Below, one piece after another: positions 1-12,388 of a DNA stretch of 64,000 nt (positions are counted from its first letter, which is position 1; every line of letters starts with the position of its first letter). The translations under genes were made by a program, and so were the position numbers. Under the pieces are notes generated by a model. It had not been told where the DNA came from and made no database searches. It worked only from the letters and a program-made list of their open reading frames with translations. This stretch comes from Microcebus murinus. Its lineage: Eukaryota; Chordata; Mammalia; Primates; Cheirogaleidae. The stretch lies in assembly GCF_040939455.1 (NCBI RefSeq), contig NC_134124.1:30517138-30581137 (forward strand). Direction: 5' to 3'.

Positions 1-1639
1 TCAAATGTGTTGAGTTTGGGGGAGCCGTGACCATACAGGGATGACAAAAAGAAAATTGGTATCAAAAAGGGAGGATTTTATTTAAATTATGTTATTTTTT
101 TCTTTGCTGAAGAGTCAAAAGTGCTTCGTTAGTGGGAGAATGAATGCTTGAAGAGAGATATTAATACAGACATCGCTTTGGTAAAAATAAGGTTTTTTTA
201 GTGGCATTTAAAATTTTTTATTAATATTATTTTAAGTAACTGACAAAGGTCCCACTACTGGAAAGGAAAAAAATTATTCCTGATTTCTTTAAAATCTATA
301 TTTGGACAAATGAAAAGAGGATGAATCATAGAATCTCAATATAGGAGGGAGGTTATTTGGTAACCCAGTGACCCTGATGAAGTTTTCTTTTCTTTTTTTT
401 TTTTTTTTTGAGAAGAAAGATTTTTCTTCTTATCCCTGAATATAATCTGATTAGCTCTGATCATTTAATTCAACTGAATAACACAGAGCAAAAAACAAGT
501 AATCAGTAAATGGAAAGCATAACATGAGTTTTACCAAATATCTGGTTCTTAAATAAATTCAGGTAAAATAATGCAGTAGTAAATGTGGCCCAAGGACATG
601 TTTTGTGAAATCTTCCCAGGGGTGGGACAGAAAGACCTGGTCTATCTGTCAACGGTTCTCTACCCAAACATGCCGAATAACCAAGTTACCTTGAAGTCAT
701 TTGAGGACTAAATGTTTTCATCTTTAGGTTAAAAGAGGATGTTGGACTTTGGGAAAGGTTCTCATTTTCTTTGTTCCTTTCTTGAATCAAATGCTTTGAA
801 AAATGACTATCAAACAAAATGCATTTATTAAATTATGGTTAGTTAATTTTCTCATTTTAAGTTATCAATGGTAGGTAAATGTAACTGTCAACCAGAATTT
901 CTTATCAGCGTGAGATAGCTTATGTTCACACATGGAGTTTCTTTAATTCCAGATGAGAGCAAGGAAAGTAATAAGCTACTTTATTTAGTCTGCTTAGTTA
1001 TTTTTATTAATAAACCTATGATTTATCCAGGAAATCTGTTTGAAATGTGCAAATGTTTTCTGTTAGACTTTTTTTTGGATATTAACATTTGCTCTCATGC
1101 CACAGATTGGAAAGTGGGCAAAATGGAATTCTCTGAGATCATTTCTTACTCTGATTTTCAATGATAAATTGTTGTAGTTTCTGCCAAGAACTGTGAAGGT
1201 TCTGAGATTTCATCCTACTTGTATGCTAACAAGTCTGCCACAGTTTCATGGATGCTTACAGAAGTCATGAGACTCTTGAGTCAGAGGCAAAGGGAAGGTT
1301 TTTTTTTGAATCCCAACAATAGATATAGGCAGAATATCAGCGTTTGTGCCAGTTCTCCAAAGCCCAGTTTTTATAGAAAAACATGAGGATGGCCAGATCA
1401 TGTCTGCATGCGTAGTATAATGGGTAGTAAGCACGCCTGCTCCTCTACTCTAAGAGGGGATATTATCTTTATCATCCACTGTAGTAAAACTGGTTCTTTG
1501 CTGTAGTAGAAGCCACTATCTCTACCTTCTCAGCCTGTTTGCTATGCAAACATCTATGAAAAGATAGTCTAGAACAAAGGCAATCAGTGCTTCTGCTTGC
1601 AAGATGTGCAGAAACACAAGAGACCCCCTAGAGAATTGT
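1..1639. other. Unique intronic sequence, no feature recognised
   Basis: AT-rich, apparently single-copy intron. It has a poly-T run near 391-409 and short open frames without recognisable homology. I see no exon, RNA gene or clear repeat here. Confidence 0.6.
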
Positions 1640-1655
1640 CTACCAACAGCTTCTT

Positions 1656-1985
1656 CTTTTTTTTTTTTTTTTTGAGACAGAGTCTCACTTTGTTGCCCAG
1701 GCTAGAGTGAGTGCCGTGGCGTCAGCCTGGCTCACAGCAACCTCAATCTCCGGGGCTCAGCGATCCTACTGCCTCAGCCTCCCGAGTAGCTGGGACTACA
1801 GGCATGTGCCACCATGCCCGGCTAATTTTTTGTATATATATTTTTAGTTGGTCAATTAATTTCTTTCTATTTTTGGTAGAGACGGGGTCTCGCTCAGGCT
1901 GGTTTCGAACTCCTGACCTTGAGCAATCCGCCCGCCTTGGTCTCCCAAAGTGCTAGGATTACAGGCGTGAGCCACCACACCCGGC
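1656..1985 (-). mobile_element. Alu SINE, strepsirrhine type, near full length
   Basis: Read on the plus strand it starts with a poly-T tail, then the typical reverse Alu landmarks GAGACAGAGTCTCACT and CCTGTAGTCC-type box, and ends with the reverse of the Alu head (CACACCCGGCC). The middle A-rich linker is expanded with a TTAGTTGGTCAATTAATTT-like stretch, which I associate with lemur Alus. A 16-bp direct repeat, CTACCAACAGCTTCTT, flanks it at 1640-1655 and 1986-2001, the mark of L1-driven target-primed insertion. It lies antisense to TENM2. Confidence 0.95.
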
Positions 1986-2001
1986 CTACCAACAGCTTCT
2001 T

Positions 2002-3511
2002 ATCAATAAATTTAATTTACTTTGGGAAATCTTTTCATACCCATAGGAAATATATTAGTTTTTGTTACTGAGGAAATGGCTTTCAAAATAATGTATTTAT
2101 CACCTATTATGTGGCGGTTACTGTACTAGGTGTTGGAGTTGCAATGGTGAGAGCTCAAAGGACAATCTCATGGAGTACAAAGAAAAGTTAAAATAAATTC
2201 TTTTATCTATTTCTAAATCCCCCCCCTCCCTCCCATCTGTCCTTCCCTCTATCAATCCATTTACATTTATTTAGGAAAAACCTTGTATCTATATGCCCAG
2301 CACTGCTGTACATGCTAAAAACACAGAAGTAAATCAGACAAAGTATTAATATTAATATTTCACTTCGTGGAGATTGAATCCTGGTAATTAGCTTTCACGC
2401 AGGTGATGTCACAAGACTGTGGTGGATTGAAACACGGAGCAATACACGAAAGAATCTACAGGGGCAGCCACCAAACGTGCCTTAATGCCCTCCCCTCGAG
2501 AAGAGAGGAAAGGTGATCGCCTCCAAAACTCTGGTAACAGGAAAGATAGTGTCCACATCTCCCTTTAAACTGGACCAGAAGCCTTGTGGTTAAGAAACAG
2601 CTCCGTTATATGGGTCCTGCTTAGAGTCTGGGAAAGAATTGCTCAAATCATATGGGAGGCAGTTCTTTGAAAGCCCCAGCTAACATTAAAAGAGAAAACA
2701 GATTTACAATCCGAGGCCAGACTTCATATTATAATACATAATGAATTGCGGCTCTGTTTGGGAATCCCCCCAGGTACCGTTCCTAAGGATTCCAAGTGTT
2801 TAATTGAAATTTCTTTGGGGACAGTAGTAATCATTCACTTAAGCATTATATTTATATTTGTGCGTGAAGGAAGGAAGTCAAAGGGCTAATAGACTGAGCG
2901 AGGAGAATGGCTGGTTTTAGCTGCAGGCCATGACTAGCTGGCAATTCTCAGAGGAATGCTTATCCTGGCGACAGCTTGCTTAGGTTGTCCTCCAGGGACT
3001 GTGGGAGGAGGACAGCGAGGTGACTGACAGCTGTTTCTTCCAGGACGGAGATAGAATACATGATCCCTGTGCAGCCTGTTTAATCAAACTATTTCAGTCT
3101 GGAGGATTAAAAAACCTCGAGATGGAAAAGTATTCTGGTATAGATTTATTCTTAGAGAGGCTATTCTTTTTACCCCGATGGTTAACGCAGAGTGTTTTAA
3201 TCCCAGGGGACTTGTGCCTTCGTGATTTTCAAAGCAGCGTTAATGAGTAACTATTATTCTAGGAATATTTTAGCCACGAAAATTGGTGATGGAATCAAAT
3301 GAAAGTCACGCCGCTACAATAACACTGCCTTTTTGGCATCGTCAGATTTCCCACTTTCTTTCAATTCGTGATACCAGACAAGTAGATTACCTTCAACTGG
3401 TTTGCTCCACGTTCTAGAAACCGTCAGTGCTGACCTTGTTGTTGTTTTCTGGTTTTGACAGGTGCAATCTTCCCCTACATACAGAGAAATACTTACATGC
3501 AACTGGTTTAG
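2002..3511. other. Mostly unique intron; 2640-3260 looks non-repetitive
   Basis: No gene found. Around 2090-2340 there are weak matches to an old dispersed repeat with phrases such as 'cctattatgtg', which I could not assign. The block 2640-3260 shows no repeat signature and contains homeodomain-like TAAT/ATTA cores, so it could be a conserved non-coding element. This is a guess that needs an alignment. Confidence 0.35.
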
Positions 3512-3760
3512 TTTTTTAACAGCTTTATTGAGGTATAATTTACAAATCATAAAATTCTCCCACTTCAAATATACAATTGAATAATTTTAGTAAATTTCCC
3601 AGTTGTTGCACCCCCACCCTGATCCAATTTTAGAACATTCTGCCACCCCAAAAAGATTGCTCCTGCTCGTTTGCTCCCGCCCTCAGCTCCAGGCCACAGC
3701 TAGTTTAATTTCAACCTCATATTATGATGGTTTATACACTTCACCTAATGGATCTAGGCT
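3512..3760 (-). mobile_element. Old L1 3'-end fragment (L1M type)
   Basis: Plus-strand text 'agctttattgaggtataatt' followed by a stretch about ion-like 'ccaattttagaacattctgccacccc' is the reverse complement of the 3' UTR common to old mammalian L1M elements. It is diverged and has no intact ORF. The boundaries are approximate. Confidence 0.75.
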
Positions 3761-3814
3761 TAGTTTCTTCTGATGTGAGCTATAGTCTGTATATTTTAAT
3801 ATGGTGAATATTAT

Positions 3815-3960
3815 TATTTTATAAATGAGGAAATGGAGATTCAGAGAGGCCAAGAAATTTATCCAAGGTCCTAGAGCTAAGAAGCTGCACTATTTGAACT
3901 TGATTTTGTCTGACCCTGAGACCCCTTTGCTCTCTGCCTCACAATCCTTCCTAGTCTGAA
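3815..3960 (-). mobile_element. MIR SINE fragment
   Basis: The phrases 'ataaatgaggaaatggagattcagagaggccaag' (split here as ATAAATGAGGAAATGGAG and CAGAGAGGCCAAG) and 'GGTCCTAGAGCTAAGAAG' match the reverse of the MIR core, where the consensus reads as a gaggaaactgaggc-type box followed by a ggtcacacagctagtaag-type box. It is heavily diverged, as expected for an element predating placental radiation. Confidence 0.75.
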
Positions 3961-4108
3961 GGTGAGCTGGTTATGGGTCTTAGTAGAAAGTGTAGGTTAT
4001 TCAAAAATTATTACTGTTCTTTGTGTGTTTATACATGTTATGCATATAGCATTTCTCTTTTCTCATTTCTCAATTCCCTTATTATTATTACTATAGATAC
4101 ACACACAA

Positions 4109-4115
4109 ATATATA

Positions 4116-4153
<38 letters not shown>
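4109..4153. repeat. (TA)n microsatellite
   Basis: This is an almost pure alternating AT/TA tract, broken once by GC near 4117. It is self-complementary and can extrude as a cruciform. It is likely length-polymorphic. Confidence 0.95.
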
Positions 4154-4154
<1 letters not shown>

Positions 4155-4454
4155 CCTGTCGCTTTTTTTTATTTTGGTGATTGTGTTAGGGTTGGATGGC
4201 AAACAGTTTTCTGATACTAGCTTATGTAATAAGTTAATTTCTTTCATAATAAAAAATTATTCCATCATCTCTTTTCCATATGTATGAAAACATCTTACAA
4301 AATATTTGCTGCATTGAAAGAAATAACGTTTACATTGAAAGACAAAATTATAATTTTAACATATTGACCAGCCAATTCTTTATACAAAAAATGTGTATTT
4401 GAGGGTACTTGTATTTTTCAGAGTTTTTTTTTTTTTTTTTTAATCTGTAGTACA

Positions 4455-4766
<312 letters not shown>

Positions 4767-4779
4767 AATCTGTAGTACA

Positions 4780-7700
4780 AATAATCAGAGCTCTAACATC
4801 TGACCTGTCAAAATGGTACTGAGTTTTATCAAGATGGACTGGTAAGGATTTTAATAAAAACTCAGTCGCCAACTCATGATACTGCAACAGAAGGTAGATT
4901 GAAGCAGTGAGATCATTTTTGGAGCTATGAAAAATCTGAGTTTGAGTCCCTGCTCTTCTACTGACCACTTTTATGTCCTTTAGTGGGTTCCTTAATTTCC
5001 CTGGTCTTCATTATTAGATACAAAATGATCCTGACTATATGGCAGTTATTGGCATTAGCAAGCTCACCATAGGGAATCCACGTTTTACCTTTTGATTCAT
5101 TTAGTTGTGTACCTTTCCTATAAAACACAACTTCAAACAAGTTCCATATTTTCTGCATCATTTTGGATAAATTTAAACGATGGAACAAGGAACCCCCATT
5201 TGTGTGTATATGTTAACATGTATAAAGAATGGAACACAATCAGAATGAATTTCTTAGTCCCATGAAGTTTGAAATCAATAATGCTAATGACTGGGTGCAT
5301 CTCCTCCAGGTGGGGACTCTGGGAACAAGGCTTCTTTCATCTGGTGACATTGCTGCCTGGAAGTCATCACTGCATCCTAAGGGAAAGAGAACATGAAGAA
5401 CTTTCACTAGCTTTTAAAGTCCTCTAGTTTTTGGATGGCACACATCATTCTGCTTCACAAGAACTAGACATGTGGCCTGACCTAGACACAATGGGAACAG
5501 GGAGTGATAGATCCTGGCTGGGCAGCCATTTGGTAGTGGCAGTTCTGTGCCGTGGCAGAGAAAACGCTAATTTTGGTAGACAGTTAATTCTTTTTGGACA
5601 CTCAGGCTAAGACTCCGGGCAGAAGATTAGAGGTGATCTGAGTCTGAAACTTAATGAAGTCTTGGAGCTTGGGACAATTAGGTGTTGCAATGGGTGGATG
5701 GTGAATAATTTGGTTTCCTAACCTTTAAATAAGGGGACAGTCCCAATTAGCCCACAGTCACTATTTAAATAAAAAAGCAAAACTGCTCTGATTGAAGGGG
5801 TTTTGGAGAGGGGCAGCTCTAATCAGACCCCTCTCATCCACTACAGACCCTCAGAAAATCCCCTGGAATCGTGGAAGAACATATTAAAGTCACTGGATTA
5901 GATTATTTTAGGATTCCTTCCTCTCTCAACATTCTCTGATTTAGGGTCTTTATTCTCTCTCCCTCCTCTTTTATTTATTTATTTTTTTAATAAAAACTTG
6001 TTCACATGATCACTGCAGAAAATTTAGAGCAAAGATTGGCAGCTGAAAGATCTACTTTTATTTGGATGGTACTTTTTTTAAATCATCTTTCTGGCCAACA
6101 TTTGTAAATCGTTAACTAACACATAAAATCTAGAATTTTAGGCTTTTCTAGAAAAAGTGTAAGATCTGGCGGTATAAATTTTACCTTCTTAAATGATGGA
6201 AATCTGCTGGAGCTGAATGACAGATGCCTTTTCAAAAAGGGACCTGCACTGTTTTCTATTTTTCCACAGCCTCTCACTACTCCTTATTGCCCTTCCCACT
6301 GCTAATTCAGCTCTTCCCTGTCAACTGCCACACGTCTAAATCATGTGAATTTACAAAATGTGATCTACTGGCAAATTGCTGAAATTGTTATCTTTTTCAG
6401 CTAAGCACATAATTATTAAAAAAAAATATATGTAAGAATAACTTGAATCTTCGACCATTCTTCTATTTTACATAGAACATTTTGCCACATGATTCTCTCC
6501 CTTTTGGAAGACGTTTATTTTATAAAATGAATTTTCCACAATAATTATTTTTCCATTGCCTATGCTACTCCTTTTGGCTCACAGGATTTTAGGCATCTGC
6601 TCTGAATTAATTTAAGTAGTGATTTTTTTTTTTTCTTACCAGACAAAGGATCCACACAGCAACAGTACATATGAGAAAAGAGATGATGGCACAATTTTTT
6701 TTTTTTAATTTGGCAATCTTCTTCTTAGAGTTGTAGCTAATAATGTCTTTGTGAAGATGTGTAGTCAAACTCTGACATATGTCATGGTTGTCAAAGTCAG
6801 CATTAACGCAAAATAATAAGTTATTTAATATAGGATTCGACTTTATTATTTTTTCAAGTAAGCTGTCTATCACCAAGTTCTGAAGTGGATTTCTTTAAAG
6901 TCTCCCTGTCTCCAGAGAAAAAGGGGAAAAGGCAGTGTGTCCCTGGACAGGATCTATGACTCATTATGTCAATCAAACCCCACTTCAGAAGGGAATAAAG
7001 AGATTTGTATCTCAAAGCTGCGCGTAACGACTCCTCGGCTTTTCATTTCATATTTATGAGCGGTTTACTTTGAAGTGTTTATCAGCCAATGCGCAGAAAC
7101 ATGAGGGAGGCTTGCCCGAAACCATACTCATGCGTCTAATCTGTGAAATGCTTTCTGAGCAGACTGGCTCATCAGTGCATGCCATGCAAAAATAAATACA
7201 TAAATAAACTTTTTGTTATTGGAGGTCTTGGAGCCATGTCTTTATAAGAACTATAAAAAAGGGATAAATGGTGCTGAACGTTTTGAAATCGGCAGAACAC
7301 AGGAAACCTGGCTCTGTAATGGGCTGAGGAGTTGGGGGGGGGGTGCAGATCATTTTTTTTTTTTTTTTGCTTGAAATAAAACCTGGTAGAATGCAGAGAA
7401 ACAAGAACACAAATGTTCACAGACTCATAAGGTTTGGGTCCGTCCGAGTGACCACATGATGGCAGCGTATAGTATACGGTGTTGTTTTTTTTTAAAATGT
7501 ATTTTTTCAAAGATGTAATTCCCAGAAGGGTTGGGGAGATGGCACTGCCAAGGTGTTGAAACCACTGGATGAAAGCTGTTTTATATTTTTTTAAGTCTGT
7601 ATTAGTACCTCATGCCTATTTCAAGATTAATAAACATGTGGGAGGAAAAGTCAGGGGAGATAAAGAGGAGAGAAACAGAGATTAAAATAAAGTGTACATT

Positions 7701-8299
7701 CTTGATGAATGGACCTGAGATGTTTTCTCTCTTTTCAGTTGACTTGTGTACACAATGAGCAATCTACTACACTACATCCTGGCTTTGCAATGGCAGAGAC
7801 CAACTAGAGCTACCAAAGAGGCTCTGGTGTGCTGGTGGAGAATGACAAGTCAACAAGTCAATGTCTGTGTCATGTCACAGTCACTTACTGAGACCATGGG
7901 ATGCTCAGCACTCCACTTCTACAAATTAGATCCCATGTGTTTGTGCTCATTTCTCGCTGTTTTATAGCAAAAAGAGTGTTTAAAGAAATAAGCCTAATTC
8001 ACTTTGATAATCCACAAATTATTTCATTGGTTTGAACAGGTACAAGAAAATAAAGTTTAGGAGTCCATAAGCCAATCTCTCATAAAAAGGGTTTCATTTC
8101 TGTTTTGCCATTTTCCTACAAATTCCCTAAAGGGCCTCCTGTTCAGCCCTCCCCTGGCCCCCATCCCCACCTTCCCCAGTATCCTGACTGGGAAAAGTGG
8201 CTCTATGTCTAGTCCCTCACTAGAAATATATAATCGCAGAAATTTAAAGCTGAAATTCTTTATACCCAACTAGAAAGCGTGGCTCGTGAGAGAGTAGGC
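4780..8299. other. Mostly unique intron with homopolymer runs
   Basis: No gene recognised. Notable local features are a 10-G run at 7334-7343 and a nearby T run at about 7353-7370. An apparently non-repeat segment near 7018-7170, with several CpGs and an ATTTATGAG motif, could be a conserved non-coding element. The 112-codon minus-strand open frame at 7172-7510 spans the G and T runs and has no family resemblance, so I do not call it a gene. Confidence 0.4.
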
Positions 8300-8530
8300 A
8301 GCCTTTGAAGTCAAAAAAGAGACATATTTGAATTCAGGCTTCTCCACCTACTCTTTATGTGGCCTTAGGAATATTATTTCTTCCTTTTGAGCCTCATGCC
8401 TTTCTCATATTTTTGTTCTGAGGATTATATGAGATTTTGCATGTCAAGTATTTATAACCCAGTCTTGATTCATAGCACACAATTAATAAATATTACACCA
8501 TAAATATTTGTTGAATGAATGAATGAATGA
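8300..8530 (+). mobile_element. MIR SINE (3' tail with GAAT repeats)
   Basis: Diverged MIR-like text runs in sense orientation: 'tttgaattcaggcttctcc', 'gtggccttaggaatattat', 'gaggattatatgagatt' and 'acaattaataaat'. It ends in a short (GAAT)4 run near 8514-8530, a tail form also typical of L2. The last 40 bases may therefore belong to an L2 tail instead. Confidence 0.65.
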
Positions 8531-8531
8531 T

Positions 8532-10919
8532 GCCAACCCTTCTCATCCCATCCTTTCGTTTCCAGAAGAATCTGAAGACTTGGGGGGCCAAGGGGCTTAC
8601 CCAAGGACACGTGCTTGCCACCTAGAATCAGTTTTTTCTAAAGGACAAAGGAATATTTACCTCCCCCCTGCAACTACCCTTCCATTCCTGCCAATGTAGG
8701 TAGCGTAGAAAATAACCTTATCAGGAATAAGATATGATATTGTAATTATATATTTATATGTTTATCTTCCTTTGTAGCTTGTGAGATCCCCAAAAGCAAA
8801 AACACAGCTTTTCCTTCTCCGTATCCCTAGTTGGTTCTTAGCACACTTTTTTTTTTTTTTTTTGTCTATTTGTAGAACCGAATTGAAGTAATCAGTTTGA
8901 AACACGAGCAGTGGCCGCCCTTGGGTCTGTGTGCGCAGTATAATGGCAACTATTCTTGGGGGGACTTAAGTACAAAGAAGCATTAAACCTGCCAGATATG
9001 CAGGAAAGTCAACCATAGCCTTTGTGGGGTGTGTTCCTGATAATGCTGATGGATAGGTTTTCTGAAAGGACTATTCTGATTTTCTTATCCGGATGGAGAT
9101 TGAACACACTGCACACAAGAGAAAGTGATTTGGAGCCAATTCTAAGAGAGAGGAAATTGAAGCAAGAAGTAAGTGTTTGAAATAATAATCTGCTGCTGAT
9201 CCCTAAATAATCTGAAATGAGAGCACAGGAATTAATGAGGCAGCTAACCCCTCGTGACATAGGAATATCAGACTTGTAAGGGTGACACAGCAATTTCCCT
9301 GGTGGTCTGTTCATGTGCTACAAGGGAGCAAACAAAACCACTGTCCCCCTTTTGAAAGCAAAGTTATCTTAATAAGGGGAAATGTTGCCTCTCAGATGAA
9401 GGCTCAGAAAGTGCCAGATAGTCCAAATGTTTTTTCCTAAAGCACCTGGAAAACCTCAGCAAAGAGAAACATCTCGATAGGGAACAACTGTCACACTGGA
9501 TTTAGTTGCTAGTCATTCCAAAGAGGTAGCAGTTTTGCTGGGAAAAATTGGCATTTTTAAGAAAGAAGCATTCTACAAGAAATGACCCCTAATTAAAAAA
9601 AAATAATAAAGGCAGCAAGATGTGAGGGAATCTCAATTCTCAGCTCTGTCGGAGTGATGCTTTGTGGCTTCTGGAAAGCCCTGGAACCTCCCTGTTTCTC
9701 TGCTTCTCAGGGGAGGCACTTCTTGCCACTTTCCACGGATGATGTTGAGTCCTAAGGCAGTCTGCTTTGAAAGAATCTTTGATAAATGTCTTCTCTGAAT
9801 ACCAAATAGTAGGAGATAGCAGAGTCGCCGGATTCTGAGAGATATTTAGGGAAATGTATTTTGGGAATGGCCAAGGAAGTTGCTTGTAATGACTACACAG
9901 TTGTTCCACTAATTAGAAGAGGCAGGATGACATTAACACTGGGCATGCCTTGCCAGAACACCTGAAAACAGACCGGGCACTGTTCCTATGTCTCTAAAAA
10001 AAAGCCAAATGGCCAGAGCATTTGATGTTTAAGTGGGGAAATACATTATTTGTGAATTTCAGGATGAGAACAGTAATAGAATACGATACGAATTTCGTTT
10101 TAAAATCCTTGGAGGAGGTTGGTGTTTTGGTTCGTAGTGATTTTGACTTTCCTTGCATGTGGGATTTCATGGAGAAAGAAGGGCTGCTTTACAACTTTTG
10201 CCCTAGGCATTTTTGCCTTTGTCAGCCCCTTTCTCCATAAAAAATGTGTAAAATTATATTTGCAACTGCACTGGCATAAAGACAGATACGTTACTGTTCT
10301 ATATTAAAACATTCTCTATGATCTAAAAGTTTATTTTGTATGATTCTAAACGAAATTAAAGCTTTTTCATGGGGTCCTAAAAGTATTATGGATCCTATAA
10401 TATTGTACCTGTTGTGTTCAGTGGATGAGTTCGTTGTGGAAAGAAAGCCCTGTTGAAATTTACATGCTTTTTGTTGCATTCACTCATGGATCTAAAAATG
10501 TGAGTTTCAGTGCTTTGAGACAAAGACATGTTGTCTTAAACATGGTGCCTTTATCTGATGAAAAGTAGAAGTTTGTGACATGATATTAATGAATTAGTCT
10601 GGATTCAGAATTCATAGTTACAACTAACACTTCAAGAATATATGGTGCACATATAAAACAAAGTTCTAATTGCTCTAATTTTTCCCCTAACAGAAGAACC
10701 ACCCTTTTAAAGGACAGTGTTTCTACATTGCATTTCATGTTGTCTTGTTTTTAAAAAACTCAATATTGTCATTGTAATTTAATTTTTGTGTGTGTGAACC
10801 AAGGCAAGCCTAGTGAATGATGAGTTCATGTTATATGTGTACTGTAATACATTTGTTCCCATACGTTTTTGAGGTTTATTACATTTCAAGTAGTCCCTTA
10901 ATTCTGCTCTGTGATTATA
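8532..10919. other. Unique intronic sequence, no feature recognised
   Basis: I see no exon, RNA gene or confident repeat here apart from a poly-T run near 8848-8865. Short open frames on both strands lack any family signature. Confidence 0.5.
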
Positions 10920-11914
10920 CTAAACTGTCTGGTCTATGCATTCTCTCACTCTTCTCGATATCAATCTCAATCCCTCTGCTAGCTCCTATGCGTTGAGTAC
11001 CTCCTCCTCATCCTCAATCAGAAGCAAATTCCCAAACCACATCTCCCATCTAAACACTCTCCAGCATTTCTGCCCACATACTCTACCTACTGCCTATCAC
11101 TATAAATGAACAATTGCTACTGTTATCCCAGGTGAAACCCTCACTTGTGTGTAAGAGCAGTCCTGGTCTACTCGAGGTTGCTCCAGGAATTCTGTTCCCT
11201 CTATCTCCTAAATGAACCATTCTTTCGATTCCTACCAGTACACAAACATGCTGTTACCTTCCCTAACTTCTATTCTCCCACTTCTTCTACCAGTTACTGC
11301 CACATTCCTTTACTACTCTTTGCAGCAAAGCTTGCAAGAGTTGTCTATCTTGTTGTCTCTGATTCCTCTCCCTCATTTTCTCATAAATACGGTCTGGACT
11401 ATCACATAGACCTCTCCACGTAATTGCTCTTGTTGAGGTCATCATTGATCACTTTGTCGCTACATCGTAATTGTCCATTCCTGATTCTCATTTTAATGAC
11501 CTATCAGCAGCATTAGAAGCAGTTGAGAACTCCTTTCTCTTTGAAACACTTTTTCACTTTGATTCTATTCCACCATGAACGTGTGTCTTTTCTCTCACTA
11601 TACTGGTTGCTTTTTTTCACATTCCTTCACGGCTTTCTCCTCTTTGCTGCAAACTCTTAATGTGAAAATGACTTAGGGCTCAGTCCTTGATATTGTCTTC
11701 TATTAATATTTACAGTTATTCCAAACTGGTGATCTTGTGCAGTTCCATGACAATAAATAGCACCTATTAAAATAGGCTGGTGACTCCCAAATCTATAGCT
11801 TTTGTATAAGACTTGTTAGTCATATATTCAGCTACCTGATCACAGCATATCCACTTGTAAGTCAAGTACACAATTCAGACTCAATACATTTAATACTAAA
11901 ATCCTAATCTTATG

Positions 11915-11942
<28 letters not shown>
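11915..11942. repeat. (CA)14 microsatellite
   Basis: Fourteen uninterrupted CA units lie inside the L2 copy. The tract is probably polymorphic and is a potential Z-DNA former. Confidence 0.97.
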
Positions 11943-11945
<3 letters not shown>

Positions 11946-12233
11946 TCCACACACATGCTCTTCTTGTAACCTTCCCCATCTCAATAGATGGTAACTCGCT
12001 CCTAGTTTTCAGTACAAAAACATTGATGTCATTTCTGACCCCTCTTCTACCAAAACCTACAGGCAATCCATCAGTAAATCCAGCACTGCCCACTGCTGTA
12101 CTGTTTCAATCCTGATGGGCTGTAATCATCTTTCATAAATGCTTTCTAAGTGGTCTCCTTAATTCTATTCTTGCTCCTCCTCCTCCAATATTCTAACACC
12201 ATAGTCAGAGCAATCCTTTTAAAATGTAAATTA

Positions 12234-12388
12234 AACACAAAGAAATGATAAATGCTTGAGGTGATGGATACCCCAATTACCCTCATTTGATTAATACACA
12301 TTGTATGCCTGTATCAAAACAGCACATGCATCTTATACATATATACAACTATTATGTACCCATAGTAATTAAAAATTAAAAAAAATTA
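12234..12388 (+). mobile_element. 5'-truncated L1 (L1MA-like 3' end) nested in L2
   Basis: It contains the L1MA-type 3' UTR phrases GATAAATGCTTGAGGTGATG and ATTGTATGCCTGTATCAAAA and ends in an A-rich tail. It is flanked by the 13-bp repeat AAAATGTAAATTA at 12221-12233 and 12389-12401. The L2 sequence resumes immediately after the duplication, proving insertion into the L2. It is only about 155 bp, a severe 5' truncation. Confidence 0.92.

Noticed and set aside
3973..4287. 104-codon open frame with Tyr-Ile repeats
   Set aside because: It is a translation of the TA microsatellite.
7172..7510. 112-codon minus-strand open frame
   Set aside because: It spans a G10 run and a T run that would be unstable in coding DNA, and encodes Lys and Pro homopolymers.
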